Positions 35,800 through 47,540 of a DNA stretch of 64,000 bases are shown one piece after another. How positions within the stretch are numbered: position 1 is the stretch's first letter; the number at the start of each line of letters is the position of its first letter. The stretch is from Lutraria lutraria. Lineage: Eukaryota; Mollusca; Bivalvia; Venerida; Mactridae. A program made the translations under genes and the position numbers. The stretch covers positions 5,702,840 through 5,766,839 of the forward strand of contig OZ026844.1 of the NCBI GenBank assembly GCA_964023205.1, read 5' to 3'. The notes under the pieces are model-generated. The model saw nothing but the letters and a program-made list of their open reading frames with translations. It was not told the origin of the DNA and searched no databases.

Positions 35800-37846
35800 T
35801 GATGTCCTCAGTATAGAAAATGATGACGATTTTCAATGAAAAGGAAAAAAAGTTAACACTTTGTTTCGTGTGAACAATTAATATGAATACTTAAAAATGA
35901 GCTAACATTTTGGTGAATAAATAGCTGTTTTGGTCTATATTAAGAAGGAATAGTTATGCAGGTGCGTCTAAAATGCTGTGTCTCCAGGTACATACTACAA
36001 AATAAAATCCATCCTGTAAAACAGCTACTACACAATTCCAGCACAGTACCGAATATATTTCGTAGTTAGTAATGAGTGCCAGCCAGCTGAACTATTTGTT
36101 TTTTAAAAATCTATCAATTAACGAAAATGCACACATTTCTCCAAATTATCGAAATCAACGGGACAACATTTAACACTCAAGTCTTAATGTACAAAAGAAT
36201 AACTTTTGACATAGTTAATGTGCTTTTTGAATTCGTAAAATGTAATAAAATGAATGTTGGTTTCAATTTATATCTACGTATTATACGAGAACAAAGGATA
36301 GGTCATGAAATCCGAATTTACTACCGTAATTTTGATGCAATAATCAACGAGTCCGTAGCAAAAACTGAATTGAAATGCATATCATTGCATATAAAGATGG
36401 TATAACAGCTTAACATGACGAGCTATATTCCCCACCAAGGTATTGCAGAAACTTTTCTTCATACGTGTAAAAAATATTCGATTTTGCTGTGTTAGAATCT
36501 AGAAATTTGAAATTAACATAAGCAACGGGACGTAAGCAACGGGACACACACTGTCAGGATAGGACTAAATCTTGCACATTCTTGCCGCTATAATATACAT
36601 TTGGGCTCATATATGCTTCAAAGCGTCAACCATATGTTTATAATTGTCGTCTGCCATCGATTTCAGAAAAAAAACGGGTAAAAACACATCCTCCTAAACT
36701 TCGTTTTTGAGGCGAGTAAGGGTTGATATCGTCTAAAGTGATGAATAGCTTATAATTTATAAGCTGTTACTGATTTTGCTTGTTGACTTATTAATATATC
36801 GTTTTCAAGCCACTGCCCTATTTTATAAAGTCTCATAGACGTTTTCTGTCCTATGTAATGAAGGCCTCGTTGATTACGTAGTGATTGTCCCGTTGATTTT
36901 TTATTGGACTAACATTTTGATAATAACAGTAACAATTTGTTAAGTATTTATGTACATTTATTCATTTCTAAATATGTTCGGACAGCATGCAGAATTCAAA
37001 TACACAAGTAAATTTGGTGTAATAATGTCTGATTAGATGTGTAGAGTGCATTTAGCACGCAATCATATTCGATGTAGGTCAGTATTTACATCTTTGTAAA
37101 ATATAATTGTTCAATATTAATACAAACTGCACTTAAAGTATATAAAAGATGTATATAAGTATTTTGCAGTGTCTTGCGTTTAGTATCCCCGTAACATATC
37201 GAGCAAAACTGATAACACATTTAAGTGGAACGGAGAAATGCAGTTGTCCCGTTGATTATTCAAGAGTTGTCCCGTTGATTACGTACAACAAATCTATGAA
37301 TTTTCAGCCATGTTGGTTAGTTATCGAATTGATGCATATACTATTATATTCGCAACCATGCATATTCGTATTTGCATTATGGCGTAGTCCAATTCGCAAA
37401 GAATTATAATCTACGGGACAACTCTTGAATAATCAACGGGACAACATTTCATTCGTGTGATAAGTTCAATCAGTTTGTCTGACGAGTAATATATTCGCTT
37501 TCACCATCGTAAGCATATACTTGTTTCGATTAAATAGTTCAAATACATTTATCTTCTTTAAAGTGGTTTTATTTCACAACTTAATACAAAGTTTTTCAAA
37601 AATGAAGTAAAAATTATTAATATATTTTCAAAAAGCATGACATAATCTAAGTATTCCTCACTCAAGGGGGGAAATCGCGAGCTTATATCATATTTTATCC
37701 TATTTTGCACAGATATTTATTGGTTACTTGTACAAAAGTTATACCAATTCATAGTTATATAACATCGAACTATCATGGGTACTGCTTAAAAATGCAGTAA
37801 AAAATACAACAACAAGACCAATTAAACATCCGAATCTCGAAAACTG
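35800..37846. other. Region with repeated ATCAACGGGACAAC motif
   Basis: No gene recognised. The word ATCAACGGGACAAC or its near variants occurs at about 36160, 36522, 36536, 36885, 37245, 37270, 37410 and 37432, on both strands. At 37243-37280 and 37408-37445 two copies pair with GAATAATC/GATTATTC to form inverted arms of about 35 bp. The region lies between two LINE ORF1 fragments and may be an inserted element. Confidence 0.6.
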
Positions 37847-38224
37847 TTAATATGTTGCTGGTAAAATTTTGGAAATCAGTAGCTTATATGTATCCTGATA
37901 TGATGCTAAGGAAATGAGTAAGTTCTGGGAGTACAGAAAAATCGTTTTTTTTTCCAATTGTCCATGTTGTGTGAGAATGGACCTAGTACTACCTCTTACA
38001 CCGCGTTTACGTTTTGCTTTGACTTGTTCCCACCGGTTAGCTCGTTCGTCCCGTGCATGTCCGCCATTTTGTTTATCGTTGATTGATTGTGTATTGAGAA
38101 TGGCAAACCTGTTTTCTGTCCATGATAAGTCCAAATTCTCCATTTCTGACATTTCACTTAATATATCATCCATTGCCTTTTCACTACCACTATCACAGCT
38201 AGCCATTTTGTTCTTAAAATCCAC
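37847..38224 (-). pseudogene. LINE ORF1 N-terminal fragment
   Basis: The minus strand reads MASCDSGSEKAMDDILSEMS, WTENRFAILNTQ, NRWEQVKAKRKRGVRGSTRS and LTQHGQLEKK, an acidic then basic N-terminus in the style of LINE ORF1 proteins. The frame degrades near 37.92 kb. It has the same orientation as LINE A and may be its 5' end, separated by the motif-rich region. Confidence 0.5.
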
Positions 38225-38485
38225 AAAAATCGCACAATTTTTTGGAGTTGATAATTTTACGACACGTCTGCATTGACCTTGACCTTATGTACATGCGCAT
38301 TATCTTACTGTCTATCGAGGAGAGGTTTAATCGTTCAGATTTCGGGTATTCACAAGCGTAGTTTCTATATTTAGTTGCACGTAGGGTACAAGATAAGATT
38401 TTTGTACATACTTCATGCACATTTTCAAGAACGACGGAAACAGAAAATATTCAAACCAATTGATAACAACTGCATACTCAGTACA

Positions 38486-39298
38486 ATGAAGTCCGTGAAA
38501 TTGCCTGTAACAGTGACATTGGTCGTGTGTTTGTGTATGATCAGTTTAGAGAATTTTATAGTTTATAAAGCAGCAGATCATGGGTTACGGGACACCGCGA
38601 TCAGAGTTGGAGTATTAATACCGACAACATCCCGGAGTATCAAATCATTCAACATAAACTCTTTTAATCTTGTAAGAACAAGTATCACAACATTAAAGGA
38701 AACAATGGAAGCTGGGTATAAATATACAATTTACGTTGGAATTGATCATGGTGATATGTTGTTTTCATATCAGGATTACATCAGAGAATTATATCGTGAT
38801 GTGGTCATTGTGAGTGTTAATGGAAGCACATTTACTAAAGCTGCCAATACCATCGCAGCACGGGCGGTCAAAGACGGCATGGAATATTTATTAAGAATTA
38901 ATGATGATACCAAATTTGTTACAAAGAGGTGGACGAGTCTGAGTATTGAATCTCTTCAAAATAACGATCCACTAAATGTTGGTGTTGTTGGACCAACATG
39001 CAGACAAAGTAATGTAAACATAATGACGACTGATTTCGTTCATATTACACATTATCATATATTTGGCTTCTACTATCCTCCTCAACTTGACAACTGGTGG
39101 ACTGATGATTGGATAACTCGTGTCTATCTACCAAACCGTTCAAAAAAGTTGACATCATGGGAAGTTATACACACGATGGAACACACGCGGAGATATCATG
39201 TAAACATGAAACAAGAGGCAAAGTTAGAAAAACTAATTGTCTATGGCAATCAGACAATCACTTCGTATGTCAACAACAACAAAACTAGAAACAATTAA
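38486..39298 (+). CDS. Type II membrane GT-A-like glycosyltransferase, copy 3 (inverted)
   Basis: 270 residues from ATG 38486, aligned with the shared start of copies 1 and 2. Signal-anchor LPVTVTLVVCLCMISLENF, then VGVLIPTTSRSIKSF, ANTIAARAVKDGMEYLLRIN, DDTKF, VGVVGPTCRQSN and WWTDDWITRVYLPNRSKK. It is shorter at the C-terminus than the other two (ends NNKTRNN). It is more diverged from copies 1 and 2 than they are from each other. Reading frame intact, which suggests selection or recent origin. Function beyond a likely glycosyl transfer role is unknown. Confidence 0.7.
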   Translation: MKSVKLPVTVTLVVCLCMISLENFIVYKAADHGLRDTAIRVGVLIPTTSRSIKSFNINSFNLVRTSITTLKETMEAGYKYTIYVGIDHGDMLFSYQDYIRELYRDVVIVSVNGSTFTKAANTIAARAVKDGMEYLLRINDDTKFVTKRWTSLSIESLQNNDPLNVGVVGPTCRQSNVNIMTTDFVHITHYHIFGFYYPPQLDNWWTDDWITRVYLPNRSKKLTSWEVIHTMEHTRRYHVNMKQEAKLEKLIVYGNQTITSYVNNNKTRNN

Positions 39299-39515
39299 AA
39301 CCGTATAAAACAATATCGTTAAGATAAAACCAACCAACGTATTGTTTGCTAGACTTAGTATCATTTGGTTGGAAATACATATAATTATATGTTCTTTGTA
39401 ACAGTTCCATAATTTTATGTGGCGTTTTTAGATGTATGTTGTAAAATGTGTGTGAATGAGTGTTATGTTTATTGTATGTTGATTGTTCAAACAATTATGA
39501 AATAGAACATATTAT

Positions 39516-39945
39516 TTTTATTTCACCTATTTATAAGAGTGAAGTTACAAATTCTATTAAATCAATCAACAAAAATAAATCCACTGGTGGACAAATCACA
39601 CCATTGCACTGGATATATGGTTTGGCACCTCTAGTTCCAGTTTTATGACAGTTTTTCTATCGACTCTTTGAGTTAGGTGAATTTCCTAGTTGCTTGAGTA
39701 ATTGTTTAATAGAGTCTTTACACAAATAAGGTAATGATCAATACTTATAGAGGCATTTCTTTATTAGATATTGTAAGTTAAGTATATATTTCTATATTAA
39801 CTAGAAGATATTAACATTTGTTGTAACAGAATGTCAGTCTTATTTTAGATCAGATTATTCAACACTTGACAATGCTTACGTTTTATATTCTATTATAAGT
39901 AAATATCTATGCAAGAAAGGTAAAACCTTTTATAAAGCTAAGCTT
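39516..39945 (+). pseudogene. LINE RT fragment behind glycosyltransferase copy 3
   Basis: KSEVTNSIKSINKNKSTGG, QFFYRLFELGEFPS, then after shifts YSTLDNAYVLYSIISKYLCK: the fingers region of a LINE reverse transcriptase. Multiple stops. Truncated by a SINE at about 39950. Confidence 0.75.
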
Positions 39946-39949
39946 GTGC

Positions 39950-40130
39950 CCGTCCAGTCAGCGTTGGTCTACTGATCAAGAGGTTGTGAGTTCGAACCCC
40001 GGGCGAGGCTCACACTGTCTGTGACAAATTTGACTGAAGATATTACATCCTACGCTTAATTGTCCCCCACCTCTGAAATATGTGGGATAGATTATGATGT
40101 TATACACTATTATTGTATTATATGTTTATA
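39950..40130 (+). repeat. tRNA-derived SINE, head-truncated
   Basis: GGTCTACTGATCAAGAGG, GTGAGTTCGAACCCCGGGCG and the body CTCACACTGTCTGTGACAAA match the SINE at 4872. The A-box part is missing. Confidence 0.8.
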
Positions 40131-40143
40131 TATTTTGTGTGTG

Positions 40144-40660
40144 GGCCGGATGCCTTAAATGCCACCACAATGAATTGGTATCAGTATCCATACATGTAAC
40201 TTTTATGTTATCACAAAATGGTTTAACCCAATTTAATATTAGCGAGTTTAAATAAGCTTCGAGATCTATCATTTGTAAGCCTCCAGGCATCAGTTTATCT
40301 TCTTTTAATGTTGCTCTATTTTTTTTCTTTTTGTATTCTATAATAAGTCATAAGACAGTGATTCGAATTCAGTCGTTACATGTTTTGGTATTATTAAGAA
40401 TGTACATGTATAAGGTATTTAATTTTTGGTAAAAGCAATGATCGGATGATCAAAAATATGTGAGCTTCCTTTTGCGCCATTTGCTAAAAGCATGTTCACA
40501 TGGTTCTATATTAGCACTCCAATTAGGTGTGTTGCCATTTTCCTGGTCTGTTCCAAAGTAAACTACAGGGCTTTCTCGTGTTTTTTTTCATTTGATATCC
40601 CAAGGATATGCATCATCTAGTAGATCCTAGTTCGTTTATTTTAATTTGATTGAAATCTAG
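40144..40660 (-). pseudogene. LINE C fragment, post-RT region
   Basis: The minus strand reads VVYFGTDQENGNTPNWSANI, EHAFSKWRKRKLT, then KLMPGGLQMIDLEAYLNSLI and NWVKPF, the segment after the RT thumb in L1/Tx1-like LINEs. Stops and shifts are present. Confidence 0.75.
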
Positions 40661-41135
40661 ATTTTTTTCTTTTCAATAGTTTCGATTATATTAAGTGAAT
40701 TTGTGACTTCTATTTCGGACTAAACGAATATTGCTGTGTTGTCTCCCTAATTGCGTATTTTCTATCGTTGGATGCCCACGGTCGCTGACTCCTCTACATA
40801 CTATCAAACTGCGAATCGATAGTGAAAAATCCCACGAGTGATGTATGTAGCGGAGCGGACTCAGCGTGGGTATACGACGATGCGCAATTTTATGCTATCT
40901 GTTTTATTGATATGTATTACATATTTATGCATGATTGAATTCTTGATTTGATATATATGATCATTTGATAATGTATTCATCTTCTCCCGTATGAAGTGTA
41001 TTTATAATTTTGTTATGTGATATGCATGTATATTTTATAACTATGTATGATGCCAATGTTTAATTATGTTTATTATGTTGTTGTCCTCATGGGACAGTTG
41101 GCCTAATGGGTCTGAAAATAAAGTATCATCTAACA
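40661..41135 (+). repeat. LINE 3'-end-like tail with hairpin, inserted in LINE C
   Basis: Ends GGCCTAATGGGTCTGAAAAT followed by AAAGTATCATCT, the style of a LINE 3' tail. An imperfect hairpin with CCCACG..CTACATAC and GTATGTAG..CGTGGG arms spans 40775-40870. It interrupts LINE C between its RT start and post-RT parts. Confidence 0.45.
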
Positions 41136-41149
41136 TTAAATGCAAAATT

Positions 41150-41500
41150 GATACACATGTCATTTAGATCTTGAGACTTTCTTATTTTTATTGCCAATCG
41201 TTTTTATATACCCTTGCTGGTCATGTTTGATTATTTTATGTTTCACTTTATGCAGTCTTTTTGATGATGTATTTGCAGCATTTTGTAATAATCTTTATTT
41301 ATACTGTATCAAAGTATTTTATTCCAGAAAAAAATATAGAATTCGATAGTTAATCCATGAAGCTCCGGACTTTTATTATTTTTCATGTCTTTAATTGCGT
41401 TTTCACTTTCATTTATATTTAGATGTCATAGATTTGCATAATCTTCATTTAGGACTTTATGAGACTTCCAGATGTTTTTTGTAGTGAATCTGTTCTTGAT
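41150..41500 (-). pseudogene. LINE C fragment, RT N-terminal region
   Basis: The minus strand reads NESENAIKDMKNNKSP (RT fingers), then SSKRLHKVKHKIIKHDQQGY and IKTIG. Same orientation as 40144-40660; the RT core between them is lost. Confidence 0.65.
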
Positions 41501-42017
41501 ATATCACTCAAGGTGAGATTTACCAGTCTGTAACTCAGCAGTCTTTTTGTAAAATTAAAATTTCATTCTTGGTTGCAAGGTTTTTGGTAATTGCTGATTT
41601 TGACAGGCTGACTTTCCACAGCAGCAAACTGTACTTTCAACCGTGTTTATCAGTATGTTAAATGTAGTCCTTGGGCAAAATAATGAAGCTGAATTATGTC
41701 ATTGATTTATATGGTTTAATAAATCTAATGGAATGAAAAGACATAATCTCAATGCAATTTACAGCGAAACTTGTGAACCAAGGCTACCTCTGGAAAGACA
41801 AATGGTGGTCTTTATTGACAGGTGCCCTTCTTCTGTAGTCATTATTTTTAATAATCAAGTTTGGGTTTCAAAACAATTAACATTTATTCACGTGGTGGTA
41901 TTTATTCGGTGATGGATGTTAATACTAGTGTTACTATATATATTATGCTACATTGGACTAAATATTTCAACTAAATGTGAAAGCTGAAAGGCGTTAAAAA
42001 TTTCAATTCATTTATAG
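41501..42017 (+). other. Upstream flank of the transposase exon
   Basis: No ORF. At 41765 AGCGAAACTTGTGAACCAAG and GGTGGTCTTTATTGACAGGT resemble a decayed MITE. The acceptor TTTATAG at about 42011-42017 suggests an earlier transposase exon that I cannot place. Confidence 0.4.
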
Positions 42018-43114
42018 ATATGGTTGAATATTGAACTATTTCAACAACACGACTACGGCAGTGCAATACCTATGCCTTCAACAATACGCCATCAGTCTCA
42101 ACAATCACAGCCAGACATGGTGTCTGTATCAACACAAACAGATGAGACTAGAATTCCAAGGACAATATCTACACAAACTCCGATCATTAATATCTCTTCC
42201 ATTGAATGCCAGGTGGATCGGCCCACTTTCACCTTTGACGACGACATAAGTGACAGTGACAGGAAGGTGTTATTTTTTACTGGTATTCCAAATTCTGGAA
42301 CATTTATGTGTTTATTTAATGAACTAAAAGGGCCAATGAAAAGCAATAATGCAGGACGTCCGAAGTCCTTAAGGCTTATAGATGAATTTTTTATCGTTCT
42401 GATGAGACTTAGACTTGGACTTCTACTTGAAGATTTGACTGTGAGGTACCATGTGTCTGTTGGAACTTGCAGTTCTGTATTTAATCGTTGGGTGAATAAC
42501 CTTGACTCTAGTTTAAGTTTCTTAGTAAAATGGCCATCTCGTAAGAACATTAATGACACAATGCCTCAGAGTTTCAGTCGGAAGTATCCAAAATGCAGAG
42601 TCATTATTGACTGTACCGAGATAAGAACAGAAACCCCATGCTCATTACAGCTGAAGTCATTGCTGTACAGTGACTATAAATCACACATGACATGGAAGTC
42701 GTTAATAGGAATAAGTCCAGCTGGTATTGTCATTTATGTGTCAGATTTGTATCCAGGAGGTATAAGTGATAAGCAAATTACTAAACAATGTGAAATTATT
42801 GACTTATGTGAAGAGAATGATGCTATTATGGTAGATAAAGGGTTCTTGATATCTGATATGACAACGCCACGGGGTATAGAACTGATCATACATCCATTCA
42901 AGAAGAAACAAAAACAATTTTGCCACATGAAGTAGAAGCAACTAAATCTATTGCCAATTTACGAAACCATGTGGAAAGACAAATGGAGCGCATAAAAAAC
43001 TTTCGAATTGTTCAAGGCACAATGCCCATTACTATGTCTGCACAGGCAACCAAAATATGGAAAATTTGTGTACGTCTTACAAATCTCTTGCCACCCTTGG
43101 TGCCAAGAAGGTGA
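42018..43114 (+). pseudogene. HTH + DDE_4 transposase (ISL2EU-type element), one frameshift
   Basis: Reads from acceptor TTTATAG as IWLNIELFQQHDYG. Residues roughly 90-190 hold a helix-turn-helix of the HTH_Tnp_4 kind (RLIDEFFIVLMRLRLGLLLE, VSVGTCSSVFNRWV). The DDE_4 catalytic core follows: D in VIIDCTEIRTE, D in AIMVDKGF, and E in HVERQMERIKNF. A 1-bp shift at about 42915-42925 separates KKKQKQF from HEVEATKSIANL. Stop TGA at 43112-43114. It faces the nuclease gene tail-to-tail. Transposases of this fold cut and join element ends. Only the single shift is visible, so inactivation looks recent. Confidence 0.88.
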
Positions 43115-44189
43115 ACATTTAGAGAAAATTGTGAATTATTGTGTGACGACTATTGCTAATCATTGTTTAAACAACTTTAAGTAATCTTGCCATAAAAATA
43201 ATGCATGTATATTACATGTATTGGTCTATAAAATGTGCCAAATATGAAATATAAGTTTGTTGTCTTCTATGCATATCAGTGTTTCATCCGTTCATGTATT
43301 GACGTCTGATGAAAACACTGATTTTATTTCTGTTTTGACTAAATTCACACAATAGATAGTCTTCATTGTCTATCGAATGCTTTCGAAATGGTATTTGGTC
43401 TGCATCCCACCCGACCGGCATTCAATTGACAGGTGCGTAACTGTAATTTTATATGATTGATTTTTGTTATATATGTTAATAACATTGCTGCCAAAATGAC
43501 CCTATATCACTCACATGACAATCGACAATCATTGTTTATTCATTACCACATTGTTTTCAACCTGTGACCTAGTTTTTGACCCCAGACGACCCTTGTAAGA
43601 ACATGCCCTACACATAAATAAGACAGGTTTGGTTAAGATTCAAACAAAACCATGACAGCTACAGACAAGGTTTTCTTAACATTTGACCTAGCAACCTAGT
43701 ATTTGACCGCAGATGACCCATAATCAAAATTGACCTATGTAATCCCTAAAATGAAGATCCAATTAAAAACAGTGATTTCTAGAGTGTTCACAATTTTTCC
43801 CTTATTTGGCCCAGGTGACCTATTTTTTACCCCAAATGCCCATTATCGAACTCGTCTGAGATTTAATCGATATTAACATTCTGACCAAGTTTTGCGAAAA
43901 TTTAGCTGAAGATTTGGCTCCTAGTGTGTTCACAAGGTAAAGTTTAACTTAAAACACAGCACATAGTAAAAGGATAAAAAATATCACTAGCAAATTTACC
44001 TTATATGATTTATAATCATCGTAAAAACACATGATAATCATGGTCTCATATTAAATTTGATGAAAACAGTATTCATGTTTAGCTTGAAATAAGCAAAGTG
44101 CACATCAAATTAATGAAATGAATGAATATGTCATTTTATAACAAATATGTCAAAGCACATTGACAGTTAAATTTATGTCTATTTCAATC
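43115..44189. repeat. Intergenic region with degenerate GACCTAGTTTTTGACC repeats
   Basis: Lies between the convergent transposon genes. From about 43555 to 43860 a unit of the type GACCTAG-TTTTTGACCCC-AGACGACCC recurs three times with heavy divergence. No gene recognised. Confidence 0.5.
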
Positions 44190-45639
44190 TTAAAATAATT
44201 TCAATCCACGCTGTACTCTTCTAGAGTGAAGTTCAAGTAAAACAGCATGCTGGTAGACATTCTTAAGTTTTGTCAGCTTGCTGGACCAAAATTCCTCACT
44301 GAAATTTATTCTTTCAATAGAAATTCCATCAAGGGTCCATACAACAAAATCACACCATTATTTACCAGATAGTGCCATCTGTCCTTGAACTTGATAATAA
44401 TATTTGTGATTATGTTTCAGAGTACATGATCCTGTAACTATATTTATAGAACAATAGAATTTAGGGTCTTGAGCACATTCTTTTGGAGACAATTTTCGCC
44501 ATTTATCAGATGTGGGACACTTAACTTCTGGTACACCAGATTCTGTTTTTCCGTTCAAAGTATAACTGATGATTCCATCGGGGCTAGTACCCAGGTAGGG
44601 AATGCTCCCATTGACAAACAAGCCACACTCAGAAACTTTAACATCAGGATGGGTTTTCTTCATGATCAATGAATATTTCCTTCGAGCAGCTGGTTCATGT
44701 TTTATGCCCCATGTCATTTGCCTGGTTTTAGTGTTTGCATACATTATTGTCTTTAATGGTCCTTCAGGTGGAGTCTCTGATTTCAATGATATCACTTCAC
44801 CAAAGTTAGAAGCAGTAATTCTAAATTTTCTTTCGTCTAGCCAATACAGGTTCTTGCATTGACCTCGGGTCAATCTTTCCGAACTTTCACATTCAGTTTC
44901 ATTTAATATGAGTCCATCCATAACATTTATCATGTCTTCTTTCACTTCTTCACTGTGAAGATCTGTACTATCTGAATAATTATATTTTACATTCAAAAAC
45001 TTTGGAACATTTTCCATTGATTTACTTTCCACAAAGTTTAGTAACCACCCTGCATTTGGATTACACTGCACAAGTTTTTGACGGAAAGTACTCTCATTCA
45101 CACTGTCACATTCATTGAACAGTTCATCTAGTCTTTTTTTCCCGACAGGTTTATGTTCAGAATCAAATGAATATTTCTTAAATGTTAGTTCGCTCGACTT
45201 CTTCGGTGTCAGCTTTCGTTTCCGGGGATTGTTGAACTGAGCCCAAACACACTTCTTTGATGTTGATGCCAGACTTCCATCTTGCTTCTTAGTAGTAATG
45301 TCTGAAAGGGCATACATCAGAGCTCCGATGTGATTACACGCTTCGCCACTTCTGGAAGTACAAATTAATTTGTCAATTACTAGTAATATTTGGTTAAATG
45401 TAATCCATGGGCATTTGCAGTCAGTAGCATAAAGGGTTATGAATTTGTGGGATGGATAGACAAGCACATGGAATATATACTCACACTGTTTTCATAAATA
45501 TATTCTTATTCGGCTTATGTATTACAAAAATAGATTAATAACTTCCCAATTGCTGAGCTGAGCATGCATGCATAGTATGCATTGCCAAATTTCATTTATC
45601 ACATACTAAAGATACATGCCTCCATTAACAAATGGTTAA

Positions 45640-45870
45640 TTATAAGGTCGCTGACTTGAAATCACTGTAACCTCTTACTGATGGATTGAAAGGTTGTGGG
45701 TTTGAGTACAGAAAACGAACATGTCTCTTTGTGTGAGGAAGTAGGCATTTGATCACATAGTATTGGAGTATAGTACTGATTCTTACAAGGAAAGATGGTT
45801 ATAAATGTACAATGTCCGCCACATTAGACATTGACTATATTGGAAAGGGTAGTAAAACCCGATGAAATAA
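45640..45870 (+). repeat. SINE-like repeat
   Basis: AAGGTCGCTGACTTGAAATC and a B-box-like GTTGTGGGTTTGAGTAC precede a body ending in AAACAAACAAACAG. Confidence 0.4.
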
Positions 45871-46139
45871 ACAAACAAACAGACTAAAGAATATGTATCA
45901 ATTCAAACATAAACCTTGTCTAACACAAAAGTATACATGCCATACATGATATAAAATTAAAACGGTTTATACTGTTTTTAAGAATGGCAATTTTCAAAGA
46001 AATATCTTTAAAAAAAAAGATATACATTTGTATTGAATAATTACAATTTAAGAATACTTTGTTCAGGTCTGTGATCGTGGAACATTTCTTTAGGGGAAAT
46101 ACAGAAAACAAATTCACAAAAAATGAGGTAAAATGTCAA

Positions 46140-46461
46140 GGCTGAAAATGAAAATAAGTTTGTTCGAAGTGCTCCGACCCAGAGTGTATGTAGGTAGGGA
46201 TTTATGTTTTTAATATATACATGTATACAGGTGCGACCTCTCCAGAGCAGACCTCTATAGAGCAACAACCTCTCCATAACAACACCTTCAACATTTCCCT
46301 TAGCTGATATTTTCCATAAAGTTTACCTCTGTAGAGCAACAACCTCTTACCAACGGCCAATTTGCAGCTCCAAAAGGGTGTTGCTCTACATTCATTTATT
46401 TGCTAGGAATTTCGTGAGTAAATAGGAACACTCCTAACAAACTTATTATTATTTTCAGCCC
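46140..46461. mobile_element. MITE with GGCTGAAAATGAAAATAAG ends, copy 3, interrupted by another MITE
   Basis: The left end GCTGAAAATGAAAATAAGTT and the right end, reverse-complemented, GGGCTGAAAATAATAATAAG both run to GTTCGAAGTGCTCC / GTTAGGAGTGTTCC. A Tigger-like MITE (46228-46390) interrupts it. Confidence 0.7.
46228..46390. mobile_element. Tigger-like MITE, CAGTACAACCTCTCC family, copy 6 (nested)
   Basis: Starts CAGGTGCGACCTCTCCAGAG after TA. It has GAGCAACAACCTCTCC repeats and GGGTGTTGCTCTACA, but the right terminus is lost. It lies inside the 46140-46461 MITE. Confidence 0.75.
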
Positions 46462-47540
46462 ATCTACAATTCTTCATTTCATTTTTATTTTTCAAAATAG
46501 TGACATAGTGCAATCAGTGCTAACTTAGACAATGATCACATCAACCATAATCATATTAAACTGATGTTAGTTGATAAGTTTAGAGGATTAGTGACTGACA
46601 TATCATATTGTTTACTCTTCATAAGTTTAAACGTTGTATTGAAATGTTGTAGAGTGTTAGTATCATACAGGTTCTGATTATATATAGAGAGATAGTTCTG
46701 GGTCCCATAACTAAATTGGTCTTTTTTATTTCGTCTTGTTGACCATTTTAGTTATGGAATTGTCCTCTTACAAAGTCAACAGCTTAAGACGCTTGTTCAT
46801 GCGTCTATTGAATCAGATCAATTTACATGCTTTCCGGAATGCTACGGACTTAATCCAAAGCATTTACGAGGAACATTTTGAAATTAAGGGTATTATATGA
46901 AACATCGGCAAAATATTTGATAACTTTCGTCTGTCGAAGGTATATTTTTGGTCATATTGATAGATTATACTATAATTCATCGAATTGTACACAAGTTTTA
47001 CGGAAATTTGTACGTTAAATAGGGAAACGAACGCGACTCAGATTGAGTCGTTTACCTGTTAGCTTTTAAAGAACAAGTGGCTTTGACGATGAACTGCAAT
47101 GCAAACGTATCATCGTCAAAGCCCCTTCGACTATAGAGAGAGTGAAAAACGAAAAAATGAATTGAAATACATTTCGTCGAGTCAGCTTGATTTTTTTTGG
47201 ATAACGTGAAGGGCAGACAAACTGAAATTAAGCTTAATTTTGGATATAGCCTTATTTAATTTATTGTAACAACAAAATCAGTGACAAATAACATATATTG
47301 TATAAAAATCTACTGAAGCATAGAGATTAGTGAAATTGAATAATAGAAATATGGATAATTTTTCACTTACCCAGCTGTGCAGCTGCATTCCGCAGAATGG
47401 ACCTGTCCCGTAACTTTAGACAGACAAAGCCAAACATCATGGTCTGGATTCGTTTTCACATTTGCCACAGGCAATGACGGCATAACTTTACATTTCACTA
47501 AACAATGTTCGCACTTTTCATCAATTTCATGATACATAAT

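Larger units (their letters stand above)
45352..47370 (-). other. Intron of the YqaJ gene
   Basis: Bounded by donor GTAAGTG (47364-47370) and the acceptor CAG at 45352-45354 on the minus strand. It holds a SINE-like repeat (45640-45870) and the nested MITE pair 46140-46461. Confidence 0.7.

Noticed and set aside
36127..36405. 92-codon plus-strand ORF
   Set aside because: Crosses the ACGGGACAAC motif region with no domain; likely chance.
42098..42559. 153-codon minus-strand ORF
   Set aside because: Antisense shadow of the transposase.
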